The notes below the pieces were generated by a model. The model saw only the letters and a list, made by a program, of their open reading frames with translations. It was not told the origin of the DNA and made no database searches. DNA of 64,000 bases from an uncultured Prevotellaceae bacterium (GTDB lineage: Bacteria > Bacteroidota > Bacteroidia > Bacteroidales > Bacteroidaceae), in NCBI GenBank assembly GCA_946415365.1, contig CAMKSE010000004.1:62001-126000 (forward strand). The letters are read 5' to 3'. The position numbers and the translations under genes were made by a program. Of the stretch, positions 8,644-18,900 are shown one piece after another (position 1 is the first letter of the stretch; each line of letters begins with the position of its first letter).

Positions 8644-11600
8644 ATGCTTATGCTGAACCAATTTCTATCCGACCTCAGACAGTTCATGCCGTCTGACCGT
8701 ATTTACACCGATGAACTCCGTACCCTCGGATGGGGAACGGACGCCAGTTTCTACCGCCAGATCCCGAAAGTCGTTCTCCGTAGCGATGGCGAGGAGGAGA
8801 TTTCGAAGATCGTACGCCTCTGCCAGAAGCACAAACTGCCCTTCACCTTCCGTGCCGCCGGTACCTCGCTCTCAGGACAGAGTTGTACCGACAGCGTGCT
8901 CATCGTAGCAGGCAAGCATTGGGAAAAGTATGAGATCGGCGAGAATCAGGAGACAATCAAGCTCCAGCCTGGCATCGTGGGGGCCCGTGTGAACGAGCTC
9001 CTGAAGCCCTACGGCCGTGTGTTCCCGCCTGACCCCGCCAGCATCGGCTCTGCCATGGTGGGCGGTATCGTGATCAACAACGCCTCGGGCATGAACTGCG
9101 GTGTGCATGCCAACAGCGACCGCATGATGGTCTCCGCACGTATCATCCTCACCGACGGCACCGTGCTCGACACCGGCTCAGCGGAGAGCCGTGAAGCCTT
9201 CCGAAAGAGTCATCCGGAGTTCCTGAAGAAGATCGAGTCCCTGCGCGACCGTGTGCGTGCCGACGAGGAGCTGGCCTCGCGCATCCGTACCAAATATAGT
9301 ATCAAGAACGTGACGGGCTTGAACATCCGTCCGCTCATCGCCTACGACGATCCCTTCGACATCATCGCCCACTCGATGGTGGGCTCGGAGGGTACGCTCG
9401 CCTTCCTCTCTGAGGTGACGATGAAGACCCTCCACGACTATCCCTACAAGGCCTCGGCCATGGTCTATTTCCTGACGATGAAGGAGAGTTGCGAGGCCGT
9501 GGTGGCCATGAAGAAGCTGAAGGCTGGCGACGAGGACCTGAAGATGAGTGCCGAGCAGCTGATGGTGAAGAGTGCCGAAATGCTCGACTACAAGTCGCTC
9601 AGCTCCGTCGATGATCCCGTTTACCTGCAGTACAAGCAAGATGTGGATGCCGGCAAGATAGAAGGCGTGGAGCCAGGCGACTACCACAACCTCACCGCCA
9701 TCCTCACCGAGACGAAGGGCGTCACCCACGAGCAACTGCTCGACAAGATTGAGAAGATCAAGGAGTGTCTCGGTCAGTTCCGCCTCTATATCCCTGCTGA
9801 GTTCACGGAGGATCCCAAGGTTTACGGCAAGTACTGGGCCATCCGCTCAGGCATCTTCCCCAGCGTGGGCGGCACAAGACCAGTAGGCACGTCGTGTCTC
9901 ATCGAGGACGTCGCCTTCCCCATCGAGAGTCTGCCGGAGGCTACGGTGAAGCTGCAGAAACTCATTGCCGACCACGGCTACGACGATGCCTGTATCTACG
10001 GCCACGCCTTCGAGGGCAACTACCACTTCATCCTGAACCAGAGCTTCGCCGACGAACACGAGGTGGCCCGTTACGCAGAGATGATGCGCGCCGTGGCGAA
10101 ACTCGTCGTCGAGGAGTACGACGGCTCTCTGAAGGCCGAGCACGGCACTGGCCGTAACATGGCTCCGTTCGTGAAGTACGAGTGGCGCGACAAGGCCTAT
10201 GAGGTGATGAAGGAACTGAAAGCCATCTTCGATCCAGAAGGCCTTCTGAACCAGGGCGTCATCTTCAACGACGATCCCGACTGCTTCATCAAGTGTTTGA
10301 AGCCGTTGCCCGTGCTCGACTTCGACTTCAAGAGCGTGCCCGACGGCGGCCACTACTTGATGGATCCGAAGCTGTCAACGGCCAAGGAGACCATCGAACA
10401 GGTAAAGCGCGCCAACAAGTGCATCGAGTGCGGCTTCTGCGAGGTGAACTGTATGTCGTGCGGACTGACGCTCTCAAGCCGCATGCGTATCGCCGTGCAG
10501 CGTGAGATACGCGAACTGGAGGCCACGGGCTCCAACCCCCAGCGCCTGGCCACGTTGAAGAAACAATATAAGTATTACGGCGATCAGACCTGTGCCACCG
10601 ACGGCCTCTGCTCCACCTCGTGTCCGATGAAGATCAATACGGGCGAGCTTACGCACCTCATCCGTCAGATGGACATGAACAACAGCACGCTGGGCTATCA
10701 GGTGGGAGAGTTTGCCGCCAACCACATGGCAGGCATCAAGAGCAGTCTGCGCATAGTCCTCGACGTGGCCCATGCCGCCCACGTCACCCTCGGCCCCACA
10801 CTGATGACCACCGTCTGCCGTACGATGAACAAGATGGGCCTGCCCCTCTGGACCACTGCCATGCCAAAGAAGAAGCGCCAGCCCAAGAAGTCGGATCTGA
10901 CGCAGTTCATCATCGAGAAATCCATTCCTCATAAAGAGGAGGAGCACTCTCCTCTGAAGGTCGTCTACTTCCCCAGCTGCATCAATCAGACCATGGGTCA
11001 GTCGAAGCAAGGCGGTAAGATCCACGACCTTGTGGACGAGGTAATCCAGCTGATGGCGAAGGCCGGCTACGAGGTCATCTTCCCAGAAGGCATGCAGAAG
11101 ATGTGCTGCGGACAGATATGGGAGTCGAAGGGTATGCTCGACATTGCCGACCGCAAGAGTGCCGAACTGGAGCAGGCGCTGTGGGAGGCCTCCGAACACG
11201 GCAAGTACCCCGTGCTCTGTGCCCAGAGTCCCTGTCTGCACCGCATGAAAAAAGTGATGCATAAGATGAAACTCTACGAGCCTGCAGAGTTCATCATGGA
11301 CTATCTCGTGCCACGTCTCGACTTCCACCCCATCGACCGTCCCATCGCCCTCCACATCACCTGTTCTACTCGACAGATGGGTGTGGCCGACGATCTCATC
11401 AACCTCGCCAAGATGTGCTCCACGAAGGTCTTCCTGCCCGAGGGTGTCGGCTGCTGCGGCTTCGCTGGCGACCGTGGTTTCACCTTCCCGGAACTCAACA
11501 AGTACGGTCTGCGCAAGCTCCGTCCGCAGATCGAGGCGAACCACATCGAAGTGGGCTACTCCAACAGCCGTACCTGTGAGATCGGCCTTGAGACGAACAC

Positions 11601-11664
11601 AGGCATCCCCTACATGAGCATCGTCTATCTGGTGAACGAGTGTACGACGGCCAAGAAGCCGTAG
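8644..11664 (+). CDS. Fused FAD and Fe-S oxidoreductase, putative D-lactate dehydrogenase
   Basis: This 1006-residue protein joins a GlcD-like half to a GlcF-like half. The FAD-binding PCMH domain shows FRAAGTSLSGQS and GGIVINNASGMNCG. A FAD-linked oxidase C-terminal domain follows, with HAFEGNYHF and the AEHGTGRN signature. Two ferredoxin-type clusters come next, CIECGFCEVNC (about 593-603) and CATDGLCSTSCP (about 648-659), then cysteine-rich CCG domains with MCCGQIWESKG and VGCCGFAGDRG. The family oxidises D-lactate or a related 2-hydroxyacid and feeds electrons to the quinone pool. The divergent lactate permease supports lactate as substrate. ATG 8650 is a possible alternative start. The 3' end lies in a 36-bp tandem duplication. 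Confidence 0.87.
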   Translation: MLMLNQFLSDLRQFMPSDRIYTDELRTLGWGTDASFYRQIPKVVLRSDGEEEISKIVRLCQKHKLPFTFRAAGTSLSGQSCTDSVLIVAGKHWEKYEIGENQETIKLQPGIVGARVNELLKPYGRVFPPDPASIGSAMVGGIVINNASGMNCGVHANSDRMMVSARIILTDGTVLDTGSAESREAFRKSHPEFLKKIESLRDRVRADEELASRIRTKYSIKNVTGLNIRPLIAYDDPFDIIAHSMVGSEGTLAFLSEVTMKTLHDYPYKASAMVYFLTMKESCEAVVAMKKLKAGDEDLKMSAEQLMVKSAEMLDYKSLSSVDDPVYLQYKQDVDAGKIEGVEPGDYHNLTAILTETKGVTHEQLLDKIEKIKECLGQFRLYIPAEFTEDPKVYGKYWAIRSGIFPSVGGTRPVGTSCLIEDVAFPIESLPEATVKLQKLIADHGYDDACIYGHAFEGNYHFILNQSFADEHEVARYAEMMRAVAKLVVEEYDGSLKAEHGTGRNMAPFVKYEWRDKAYEVMKELKAIFDPEGLLNQGVIFNDDPDCFIKCLKPLPVLDFDFKSVPDGGHYLMDPKLSTAKETIEQVKRANKCIECGFCEVNCMSCGLTLSSRMRIAVQREIRELEATGSNPQRLATLKKQYKYYGDQTCATDGLCSTSCPMKINTGELTHLIRQMDMNNSTLGYQVGEFAANHMAGIKSSLRIVLDVAHAAHVTLGPTLMTTVCRTMNKMGLPLWTTAMPKKKRQPKKSDLTQFIIEKSIPHKEEEHSPLKVVYFPSCINQTMGQSKQGGKIHDLVDEVIQLMAKAGYEVIFPEGMQKMCCGQIWESKGMLDIADRKSAELEQALWEASEHGKYPVLCAQSPCLHRMKKVMHKMKLYEPAEFIMDYLVPRLDFHPIDRPIALHITCSTRQMGVADDLINLAKMCSTKVFLPEGVGCCGFAGDRGFTFPELNKYGLRKLRPQIEANHIEVGYSNSRTCEIGLETNTGIPYMSIVYLVNECTTAKKP

Positions 11665-11720
11665 TACACCCGTCAACGACAGAGGGCCAAAAAGCCGTAG
11701 TACGCCCGTCAACGACAGAG
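11649..11720. repeat. Tandem duplication of 36 bp across the convergent 3' ends
   Basis: Copy 1 is 11649-11684 and copy 2 is 11685-11720. They differ at only two positions. Each copy contains both the TAG that ends the plus-strand dehydrogenase and the TGA (as TCA) that ends minus-strand dacB. The plus gene stops in copy 1 and dacB stops in copy 2, so both proteins are unchanged by the duplication. Confidence 0.9.
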
Positions 11721-12929
11721 CAGTTCGCAAACTTTATCCTGGAAATCGCGCCCCTCGGCATTCTTCATCACTCCCTGGTTGATGATGCAGAAAGCCAGGA
11801 GGTGCTGATTGGCAGCCCGGCAGTAGCCTGCCAACGACGACACACCCGACACCGTGCCCGTCTTGGCATGGACATTACCCTGTGCAGCCCCGCCCTTCAT
11901 ACGCTTCTTCAGCGTACCGTCAACGCCTGCTATGGGCAGTGAGGGATAGAGTACGGCCATGATATCACGCTTCAGGTAGGCGTAACGCAATAGGCTGACC
12001 ATGAGCTCGGGCGTCACGTAATTATACAGCGACAGTCCGCTGCCGTCGGCAATCCTGTAGGGCACATTCCTGACACCGGCCTTCGCCACGGTGCTCTTGA
12101 TGATCTGGCGGGCGTGGGCTGCCGTGGCAGGACGCTTACCCATAGAGGCTGCTATCTGGAAAAACATCGACTCGGCAAAGAGATTGTCGCTCTCTTTCAT
12201 CATCGGCTCGAGGACTGCATCCAAACGGTGAGAGCGCGAACAGATGAGCAACGCATCCTTGGGCAGATGGTCAGAGGTGCGAGGCGCCTCCACCACTGCA
12301 CCAGACGCCTCGAGCGCATCAACGAAACTGTCTGCAAACCCGTCCTGCCTTGAGATGAGCAGGGGTGTCAGGTCGTCGTTGTCGTCATCCCAGCACCAGC
12401 CCTCGCCGTACTTCAAGTCTTCCTTGAATGACAGGTCGGTGACGATACGGCCTCGGATAGTATCTACATCCAACCGTCGCAGTGTCTGCACGAAGATCTG
12501 CATGTCGGTCTCGTCGAACAACGGATCCATGCCTCCCACGAGCCATATGTCGCCAGTGAGCGTATGGTCTGAGATACGGCCTGTATAATATAAATAGGTG
12601 CGATAGTCATAGCGGCTGCCCAGCACATCGAGGGCAGTGATGCTCGTCAGAAGTTTCATGGTAGAGGCTGGACGCAGCGTCTGGCGTGAGCCGTAACGGT
12701 AGAGCGCAGAGTCGGCACTCAGGTCATAGACCATCAGTCCCAGTTGCGTACGCTCCATCAGAGAATCAGCTACAAGACTGTCAAGTGCGGCCCTCACGTT
12801 CTCAGGCCAGGGCAGCACCACCCTGACCGTATCCTGAGGCATCGGCGCCGCATCTCCGGCTACTGGCTGCCCTAACATATGAAAGCACTGGCTAACTGCC
12901 AGTGCCATTATCATAAGTTGTCTTTTCAT
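11709..12929 (-). CDS. dacB: D-alanyl-D-alanine carboxypeptidase/endopeptidase (PBP4, S13 family)
   Basis: The protein has about 406 residues from ATG 12929 (MKRQLMIMALAVSQCFHMLG, a signal peptide); a longer frame begins at a TTG and is less likely. The three penicillin-binding motifs are present: S89-T-M-K92, S-D-N (SDNLFAES), and K-T-G-T near the C-terminus. It trims or cleaves peptidoglycan cross-links in the periplasm. The family's large inserted domain between motifs 1 and 2 is present but somewhat short. It lies about 30 nt downstream of a CarboxypepD_reg protein on the same strand, probably in one operon. Confidence 0.93.
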   Translation of the reverse strand: MKRQLMIMALAVSQCFHMLGQPVAGDAAPMPQDTVRVVLPWPENVRAALDSLVADSLMERTQLGLMVYDLSADSALYRYGSRQTLRPASTMKLLTSITALDVLGSRYDYRTYLYYTGRISDHTLTGDIWLVGGMDPLFDETDMQIFVQTLRRLDVDTIRGRIVTDLSFKEDLKYGEGWCWDDDNDDLTPLLISRQDGFADSFVDALEASGAVVEAPRTSDHLPKDALLICSRSHRLDAVLEPMMKESDNLFAESMFFQIAASMGKRPATAAHARQIIKSTVAKAGVRNVPYRIADGSGLSLYNYVTPELMVSLLRYAYLKRDIMAVLYPSLPIAGVDGTLKKRMKGGAAQGNVHAKTGTVSGVSSLAGYCRAANQHLLAFCIINQGVMKNAEGRDFQDKVCELLCR

Positions 12930-12960
12930 TTCAATCTTCAATATTCAATCTTCAATAAAA

Positions 12961-14190
12961 TTAATTTCTTCTGTATTTAGACACCAACCGCTTGATCGCC
13001 TTGTCGAGCGACTCAGAGGGTTCGATGATGTTATAATTGCTCCAATATGCCGGATCAAGGAAATACTCGACCTTGTCGTAGTAGGCATCGCGTGAGTCGA
13101 AAGAATTACGGCTGGCTATGGGCTGCACGTTGTCTGACTGGCTGTCGGTGACGGCCATCTCACAGGTAGCAGTAAACGATGTGGAGAAGAGTCTGCGCTT
13201 CCAGTCGCAGTTGAAGCGGAACACATTGCGCAGGTAACTGATGCGAGTCACACCGTCCTCGTAACGATAGTCGACCACCGTAGACAACTCCCTCGGCTTG
13301 AACCTCACGCCCAAAGGCTTCTTCACGAGCATCGTACGGGTGGCTTTCTCCTTGTCGCTCATATCGAGGTCGAGTTCTATCCGGGTGAAGGCCAGGCGCT
13401 CACAGTCGATATACAGCTTGCCGTGGTAGAGGGCGTATTCTGTCACAAGATTAGGCTTCATAACCACCACATACTGCTGACGGTCGTTGATGAACTCTGG
13501 CGTGTCCATGGTGAAGCTGTAGAAGTCGAGCTCCTCTTTATTGAACAGGAATTCGCGATTCTTCACCAGATCCATGATGACGGCCTGCACGGGTCCGCCA
13601 ACCACTTTCACACCGAGTGTGTCACCCTGTTTCTGACTGAGCAGACGGCGACCTTTCACAATGGCCACACGGTCGCGAGTAGTACCACGATTGTAGGGGG
13701 TCTTGTACATATCCTCCACACCCTCGGCCACATAGATATAGTGACGACGCTTCATGGCCGTCTCACGGTAGAAGCCCTTCAGCAGCTCAGGTACCTTACT
13801 GTAGTTCTCTGGAATCTTATCTATGGCGATGTCAACCAACTCACGCGGATCCCTGTTTCTCACGACGATCTCACGCAACTGAATGGCTGTAGGCACCATG
13901 CGGATGGTGAGATTCTCCAGACTGCGGTCGCCAGACTCCTGCCTGCTGACGGGAATCTTCCTGGTCTTATAGCCAAGGTGAGACACTTGCACTGCCTTCG
14001 GGTTGCCGTCCAGTTTCAAGGTGAACACCCCGTCCTCGTTGGTCACCACCGACACTCTACCCGCCGAGACACTCGCCTGACGCAATTTAGCACCGGTCCT
14101 GTCGTCAACGACTGTCCCGCTCACCACCACCTGCTGGGCAAGCATCGCCAGAGGGGCGAACATCATGGTTAAAAGTATCAGTCTCTTCAT
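12961..14190 (-). CDS. Secreted protein with CarboxypepD_reg-like domain, outer-membrane associated
   Basis: ATG 14190 gives a 409-residue protein with a clear signal peptide (MKRLILLTMMFAPLAMLAQ). Residues about 20-105 form a carboxypeptidase-regulatory-like beta-sandwich (SGTVVDDRTGAKL, GVFTL, VQVSHLGYKT), as found at the N-terminus of Bacteroidota TonB-dependent proteins. The rest is beta-rich without a plug or a recognised barrel. The upstream 62 codons of the same frame run through the promoter and are not coding. A TATCTTTG box lies 20 nt before the start. The function is unknown; it may support the co-transcribed dacB at the cell envelope. Confidence 0.75.
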   Translation of the reverse strand: MKRLILLTMMFAPLAMLAQQVVVSGTVVDDRTGAKLRQASVSAGRVSVVTNEDGVFTLKLDGNPKAVQVSHLGYKTRKIPVSRQESGDRSLENLTIRMVPTAIQLREIVVRNRDPRELVDIAIDKIPENYSKVPELLKGFYRETAMKRRHYIYVAEGVEDMYKTPYNRGTTRDRVAIVKGRRLLSQKQGDTLGVKVVGGPVQAVIMDLVKNREFLFNKEELDFYSFTMDTPEFINDRQQYVVVMKPNLVTEYALYHGKLYIDCERLAFTRIELDLDMSDKEKATRTMLVKKPLGVRFKPRELSTVVDYRYEDGVTRISYLRNVFRFNCDWKRRLFSTSFTATCEMAVTDSQSDNVQPIASRNSFDSRDAYYDKVEYFLDPAYWSNYNIIEPSESLDKAIKRLVSKYRRN

Positions 14191-14209
14191 CTTCGTCTTG
14201 GTTTTTGTG

Positions 14210-14217
14210 CAAAGATA
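14210..14217 (-). promoter_or_regulatory. Bacteroidota -7 box for the CarboxypepD_reg/dacB operon
   Basis: TATCTTTG (then CAC) on the minus strand matches TAnnTTTG and lies 19 nt before ATG 14190. Confidence 0.6.
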
Positions 14218-14292
14218 CGAAAAAAACTGAGACATAGTACCTTTTTTAAGACATAATAACAGACTAATAATCTTTTTTTTATAAAAAAGGAC

Positions 14293-14300
14293 TACCTTTG
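14293..14300 (+). promoter_or_regulatory. Bacteroidota -7 box for nadB
   Basis: TACCTTTG (then CAG) lies 17 nt before ATG 14318 and matches TAnnTTTG. Confidence 0.6.
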
Positions 14301-14317
14301 CAGCAGAATAACAAAAA

Positions 14318-15913
14318 ATGTCAAGTATGGTGTACAAATATGACTTTCTCGTGATCGGTGCCGGCGTGGCAGGCATGAGCTATGCCCTGAAAGTGGCAAG
14401 GGCCAACAAGGGCAGAGTGTGTATGATCTGTAAAACCTCGCTCGACGAGGCGAACACATCGTTTGCACAGGGAGGTGTGGCCTCTGTGACCAACCTCGAA
14501 CTCGACAACTTCGACAAGCACATCGAGGACACGATGATTGCCGGCGACTACATCTCCGACCGCAAGGCCGTGGAACAGGTGGTGCGCATGGCGCCTGAGC
14601 AGATACAGGAGCTCGTAAAATGGGGCGTCAACTTCGACCGCAAAGAAGACGGCACCTTCGACCTGCACCGTGAGGGCGGACACTCCGAGTTCCGTATCCT
14701 CCACCATGCCGACGATACGGGTGCCGAGATACAGCGCGGACTGATGGAGGCCGTGCGCAAAAACCCCAACATCGACATCAAGGAGAACCACTTTGCCGTA
14801 GAGATCATCACCCAGCACCATCTGGGCGCGAAGGTCACCCGACGTTCACCTTACATCCACTGCTATGGCGCCTACGTGCTCAATCCTGACACGGAGAAGG
14901 TAGACACCTATCTGGCGAAGGTCACCGTGATGTGTACAGGCGGCTGCGGAGCCGTCTACCTGACAACCTCCAACCCCGTCATCGCTACTGGCGACGGCAT
15001 AGCCATGGTCTATCGCGCCAAGGGAACGGTACAGGACATGGAGTTCGTGCAGTTCCACCCGACGGTGCTCCACAACCCCAACGAGACACATCCGGCCTAC
15101 CTCATCACAGAGGCTATGCGAGGCTATGGCGGCATCCTGAAACTGCCTAACGGACAGACCTTCATGGAGAAGTACGACGAGCGGCTCTCCCTCGCACCTC
15201 GCGACATTGTAGCCCGTGCCATCGATAAGGAGATGAAGATCCACGGTATCGACCACGTATGCCTCGACGTCACGCATAAAGACCCGGAGGAGACACGCCA
15301 CCACTTCCCCAACATCTACCAGAAGTGCCTCTCCATGGGCATCGACATCACCACCGACTATATCCCCGTACGGCCTGCGGCCCACTATATGTGCGGAGGC
15401 ATCAAGGTAGACCTCAACGGACAGACCTCCATCGAGCGGCTCTACGCCCTGGGCGAATGCTCCTGCACAGGACTCCATGGCGGCAACCGTCTCGCCTCTA
15501 ACTCACTCATCGAGGCTGTGGTCTATGCCGAGACGGCAGCACGCGACTCACTGTCTCATCTCGACTACTATGATTTCAACGAAAAGGTGCCCGAGTGGAA
15601 CGACGAGGGCACGATGACCAACGAGGAGAAGGTGCTCATCACCCAGAGCGTCCGTGAGGTGAATCAGATCATGGCCAACTACGTGGGTATCGTCCGCAGC
15701 GACCTGCGCCTGCACCGTGCCTGGGACCGCCTTGACATGCTCTACGAAGAGACCGAACGTCTCTTCAAGCGCGTAAAGGCCTCAAAGGATATCTGCGAAC
15801 TGCGTAACATGATCAACGTGGGTTATCTCATCACTCGCTTTGCTCTCGAGCGCAAGGAGAGCCGTGGCCTGCACTTCACCACCGACTACCCCGTACACGC
15901 CTACGACAAATAA
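14318..15913 (+). CDS. nadB: L-aspartate oxidase
   Basis: The 531-residue flavoprotein oxidises L-aspartate to iminoaspartate, the first step of de novo NAD synthesis. Visible are the FAD motif VIGAGVAGMSYAL, the TSFAQGGVASV loop, GGHSEFRILHHADDTGAEI, the HPT in EFVQFHPTVLH, HYMCGGIKVDLNGQTSIERL, and GLHGGNRLASNSLIEA, all typical of NadB rather than of succinate dehydrogenase or fumarate reductase. The C-terminal helical domain is complete. ATG 14327 is a close alternative start. nadA and nadC are not in the window. Confidence 0.93.
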   Translation: MSSMVYKYDFLVIGAGVAGMSYALKVARANKGRVCMICKTSLDEANTSFAQGGVASVTNLELDNFDKHIEDTMIAGDYISDRKAVEQVVRMAPEQIQELVKWGVNFDRKEDGTFDLHREGGHSEFRILHHADDTGAEIQRGLMEAVRKNPNIDIKENHFAVEIITQHHLGAKVTRRSPYIHCYGAYVLNPDTEKVDTYLAKVTVMCTGGCGAVYLTTSNPVIATGDGIAMVYRAKGTVQDMEFVQFHPTVLHNPNETHPAYLITEAMRGYGGILKLPNGQTFMEKYDERLSLAPRDIVARAIDKEMKIHGIDHVCLDVTHKDPEETRHHFPNIYQKCLSMGIDITTDYIPVRPAAHYMCGGIKVDLNGQTSIERLYALGECSCTGLHGGNRLASNSLIEAVVYAETAARDSLSHLDYYDFNEKVPEWNDEGTMTNEEKVLITQSVREVNQIMANYVGIVRSDLRLHRAWDRLDMLYEETERLFKRVKASKDICELRNMINVGYLITRFALERKESRGLHFTTDYPVHAYDK

Positions 15914-15934
15914 AGCAGGGCGCAGAAATTTTAT

Positions 15935-15971
15935 AAGATAAGAGGCGAGAATATTTCCCGCCTCTTATCTT
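15935..15971. terminator. Bidirectional terminator between nadB and sprA
   Basis: AAGATAAGAGGCG at 15935-15947 and CGCCTCTTATCTT at 15959-15971 form a perfect 13-bp stem with an AT-rich loop. It lies between converging genes and contains the sprA stop codon (15965-15967), so it can end both transcripts. Confidence 0.85.
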
Positions 15972-18900
15972 GTCAATGAGAACTTGACGGAGAGACCGAA
16001 GTCGTGGGTGGTCGTCGGGTAAGAACTGCTGGAGAGCAACGGAGTGTTGGTCTGTGAGTCGTAGTAGGCTGTGAGGGTGAGCATGCGCGAGAGGGTGTAG
16101 TCGGCCATGAACGACAGTTTGAAGGCGGAGTTGCCGCTGGAGGCAGAAGAGATGCCTGTGGCAATGTCGCGAGTGATGGAGGCCTGACTGCGCAGGGATA
16201 CGTCGAGACGCAGGTTCAAGTCGTGATTCACACCAGATTTTGAAGTCCGGGAATTCCGGCTATTCTGATTGTTCTGATCCTTGTTTTTCGCATTCTTTCC
16301 TCTCTGGGCCTTACCGATCTTACGGCTTACCTTGGGCGTAAAGATGTTGAAATCCTGTATCTTGTAACTCATACCTATGACCCAGTCGCGACTGAGAGCT
16401 TCGTTGAGCTGTACACTGGTCATGGAGAGGTTGAGCACACGGGTGGTACGGTACTCGAGTTTCGCTGTGAGACCCGACTGCAACGTGGCATCGATACCGA
16501 TGAGCGGTGAGAAGGCCTCGTTGATGCTGACGGTGGACACGTTGTACATCGACGAGGGCTGCATCGCTCCGCTCTGGCTGGTGATGAAGCCCAGACCGTT
16601 CATATACTCCTGCCAGGAACTGTAGGAAGCATAACTGCCGACGCTATAGACCGACTTATAGGCGTGGTTGATATTGACACTCTTCAGGTGGTCGCGCACC
16701 CACGGGAGTTTTGAGAGGCCCGTATAACGGAGTGTCCAGTTCGGCAGCATACGGGTGATGGCAGGGAAGATGTCGAGTGAAGAACCTGCTCCGACAGTAT
16801 AGGCTGAGAGAAAGGCTGGCACAAGGACATCGGCGCTATAAGGATTGACTTCTGCAGCAGAAGGCATCTCCCTACCTATTGCATCGTACTGTGCCTGAAC
16901 ACGCTGCTGGAACTCAGGGATGAGTTCACGGAAGTGGTCGAAGGCGTCCGACTGATAGCCGTTGTCGGCACTACCCATGCCGGCAAGTGAACCACGCAGT
17001 GAGATGGTGGTCATGTTGAAGGATCCGCTATACGTGGCAGGATTGCCGACATACATGAAGCGGATGCTCTTGGCACGATTGTCAGTGCGCGAGGCACTCA
17101 GGTCGATCTTCAGGTCAGTAATCGGCTCAAGCACGGCCTTCACCTGTAGGTCCTCAGAGTTGTTGATGGAGGCAGGGGTGGTAGCGACGCTCTCGTTGGT
17201 GAGCAGCCAGCCGTTGTCGAGAGCCTTGTCGATATAACTGTCACCAATCAGTCCGAAGGCGAAGTCAAGACCCGGGGAGAGGGCACCTCCTGTACGCTGG
17301 CCGAACATGTCTCCCACGTTGGGTATGAAGCCGGGCAGGTTCATGGAATACTGGCTCCGGAAATTGACGTTCACACTACGCACCATCATCAACAGACGGG
17401 CCGCATGCTGTGCAGGCTTATACCACCACATCTCCTCATAGGGTGTCTTGGGGACTACGCTGAGCATCACGGTCACCGTGTCAAGCGACTTGATGAGGAT
17501 TTTGTTGGCATCGACAACTTTATATTTTATGTCGTAAGGTTTGCCCTCCTTCGTTCGTGCCGTGACGATAAGACGCTTCGAGTTCTTGTTGTGGGACACA
17601 ATCTGAGTCGTATCGGGCTTGAGGGTCAGCTCACGATTGTATTTGTTGGCGGCTGCTGATTTCTCTTTGTCCTTATCCTCGTCATTGGCCTTTGCCTTTT
17701 CGTTGGGCTTTGGATTCCGGCTCTTGTTGGTAGGTTTCCTGGCGTTTGACGACTTCTTGTTCATGTCGTTGACCTTCTTCAGGAAGCCGGAGTGGTTGTA
17801 CAGCGTCTCCATGTTGAAGGAGCCGTTGATGGTGAGGTTGCGGTTGGTGTTGATGGTATTACCGAAACTCGTACCGTCGTCAAGTTCCGTGCCGCGTACC
17901 CATGAGTAGCGTGAGTTGTAGGATATGTCACTGTTCACCCAGTCGAAGATGGGCAGTTTGTTCAGCGGCACCTGATAGCTGGCGGTCACCTGCTGGGAAT
18001 AGTCGAGCGGCGTACCGAGATTCTTGATACTCTGCCACACGGAGTCTTTCCAGGCCGTGTACTGGTCGGGGTAGAGGTCTTTGTTCACGGGCGTATAGGG
18101 TTCCTCTATCTGTGCACGCGTACCCGACTGGAAGTTGAAGTGCAGGTTCTTGGTGAAGTCCCAGCGCAGGGAGAAGTCACGATTCCAGAGGAACTGCTCA
18201 CTGAAGCGCAGGGGCACGTTCTGGTTCTCTATGCTCTCGAGGTCGCGCTCCTGCAACTCGTAGTACTCGCGCGAGATCTGTGAGTTGAAGCTGATGCTCT
18301 GGGGCAGGTAGTTCAGTCCGATGGCCTTGGGCAGTGCGAGCCACTTCGACTTACTGTCGAGACTCTTGAAGGGCTCCCAGGTCTTGTAGACTGGCGAGTA
18401 GGTATAGTTGAGTGCCCCACGCCACTCGTCGCGCCGTTCATAGACGGTGGTCTCGCCCGAGGTGTAGTTGTGGGAGTGACTGTAAGAGAAGGAGAAGTTC
18501 GCCGGGTCGTAGGGCATGGGGTGACGCTTGGTCTTCAGTCCCCACCTCACGTTGGAGAGTGAGAAGTTGGTAGTAGTCGACTTCGTGACGGCGAGCGACT
18601 CTATGCTGTCGCGCTCGTGGTCGGAGCCTGCCGACTCCAGGGCGTCGCTGAGGCGCATGTCGTTGTCGAGGGGATTGTAGCGTGGCCGTATCTCGTCCTT
18701 CGTCACGGAGTAATAAAGGGGTGCCGAGACCTTGGCCTTGTCAGGGAAGAACTTACCGAGTTCGACAGAGGTGGTGACGGAATAGTTCTTCTTCGTGTCA
18801 GTGGTGCGCTGCAGGATGCCCTCCTCAAGGCCTCCGAAACCGTCGCTGACGTAGTGGCCCGTCACGTTGACGTAGCCGAAGTCGGAGAGCTGCACCTTCA

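Noticed and set aside
10474..11730. Open frame of 418 codons on the minus strand
   Set aside because: Antisense to the Fe-S half of the D-lactate dehydrogenase; no recognisable domain.
14318..15913. Succinate dehydrogenase/fumarate reductase flavoprotein
   Set aside because: The motif set is that of NadB, and no Fe-S or membrane-anchor subunit genes are adjacent.
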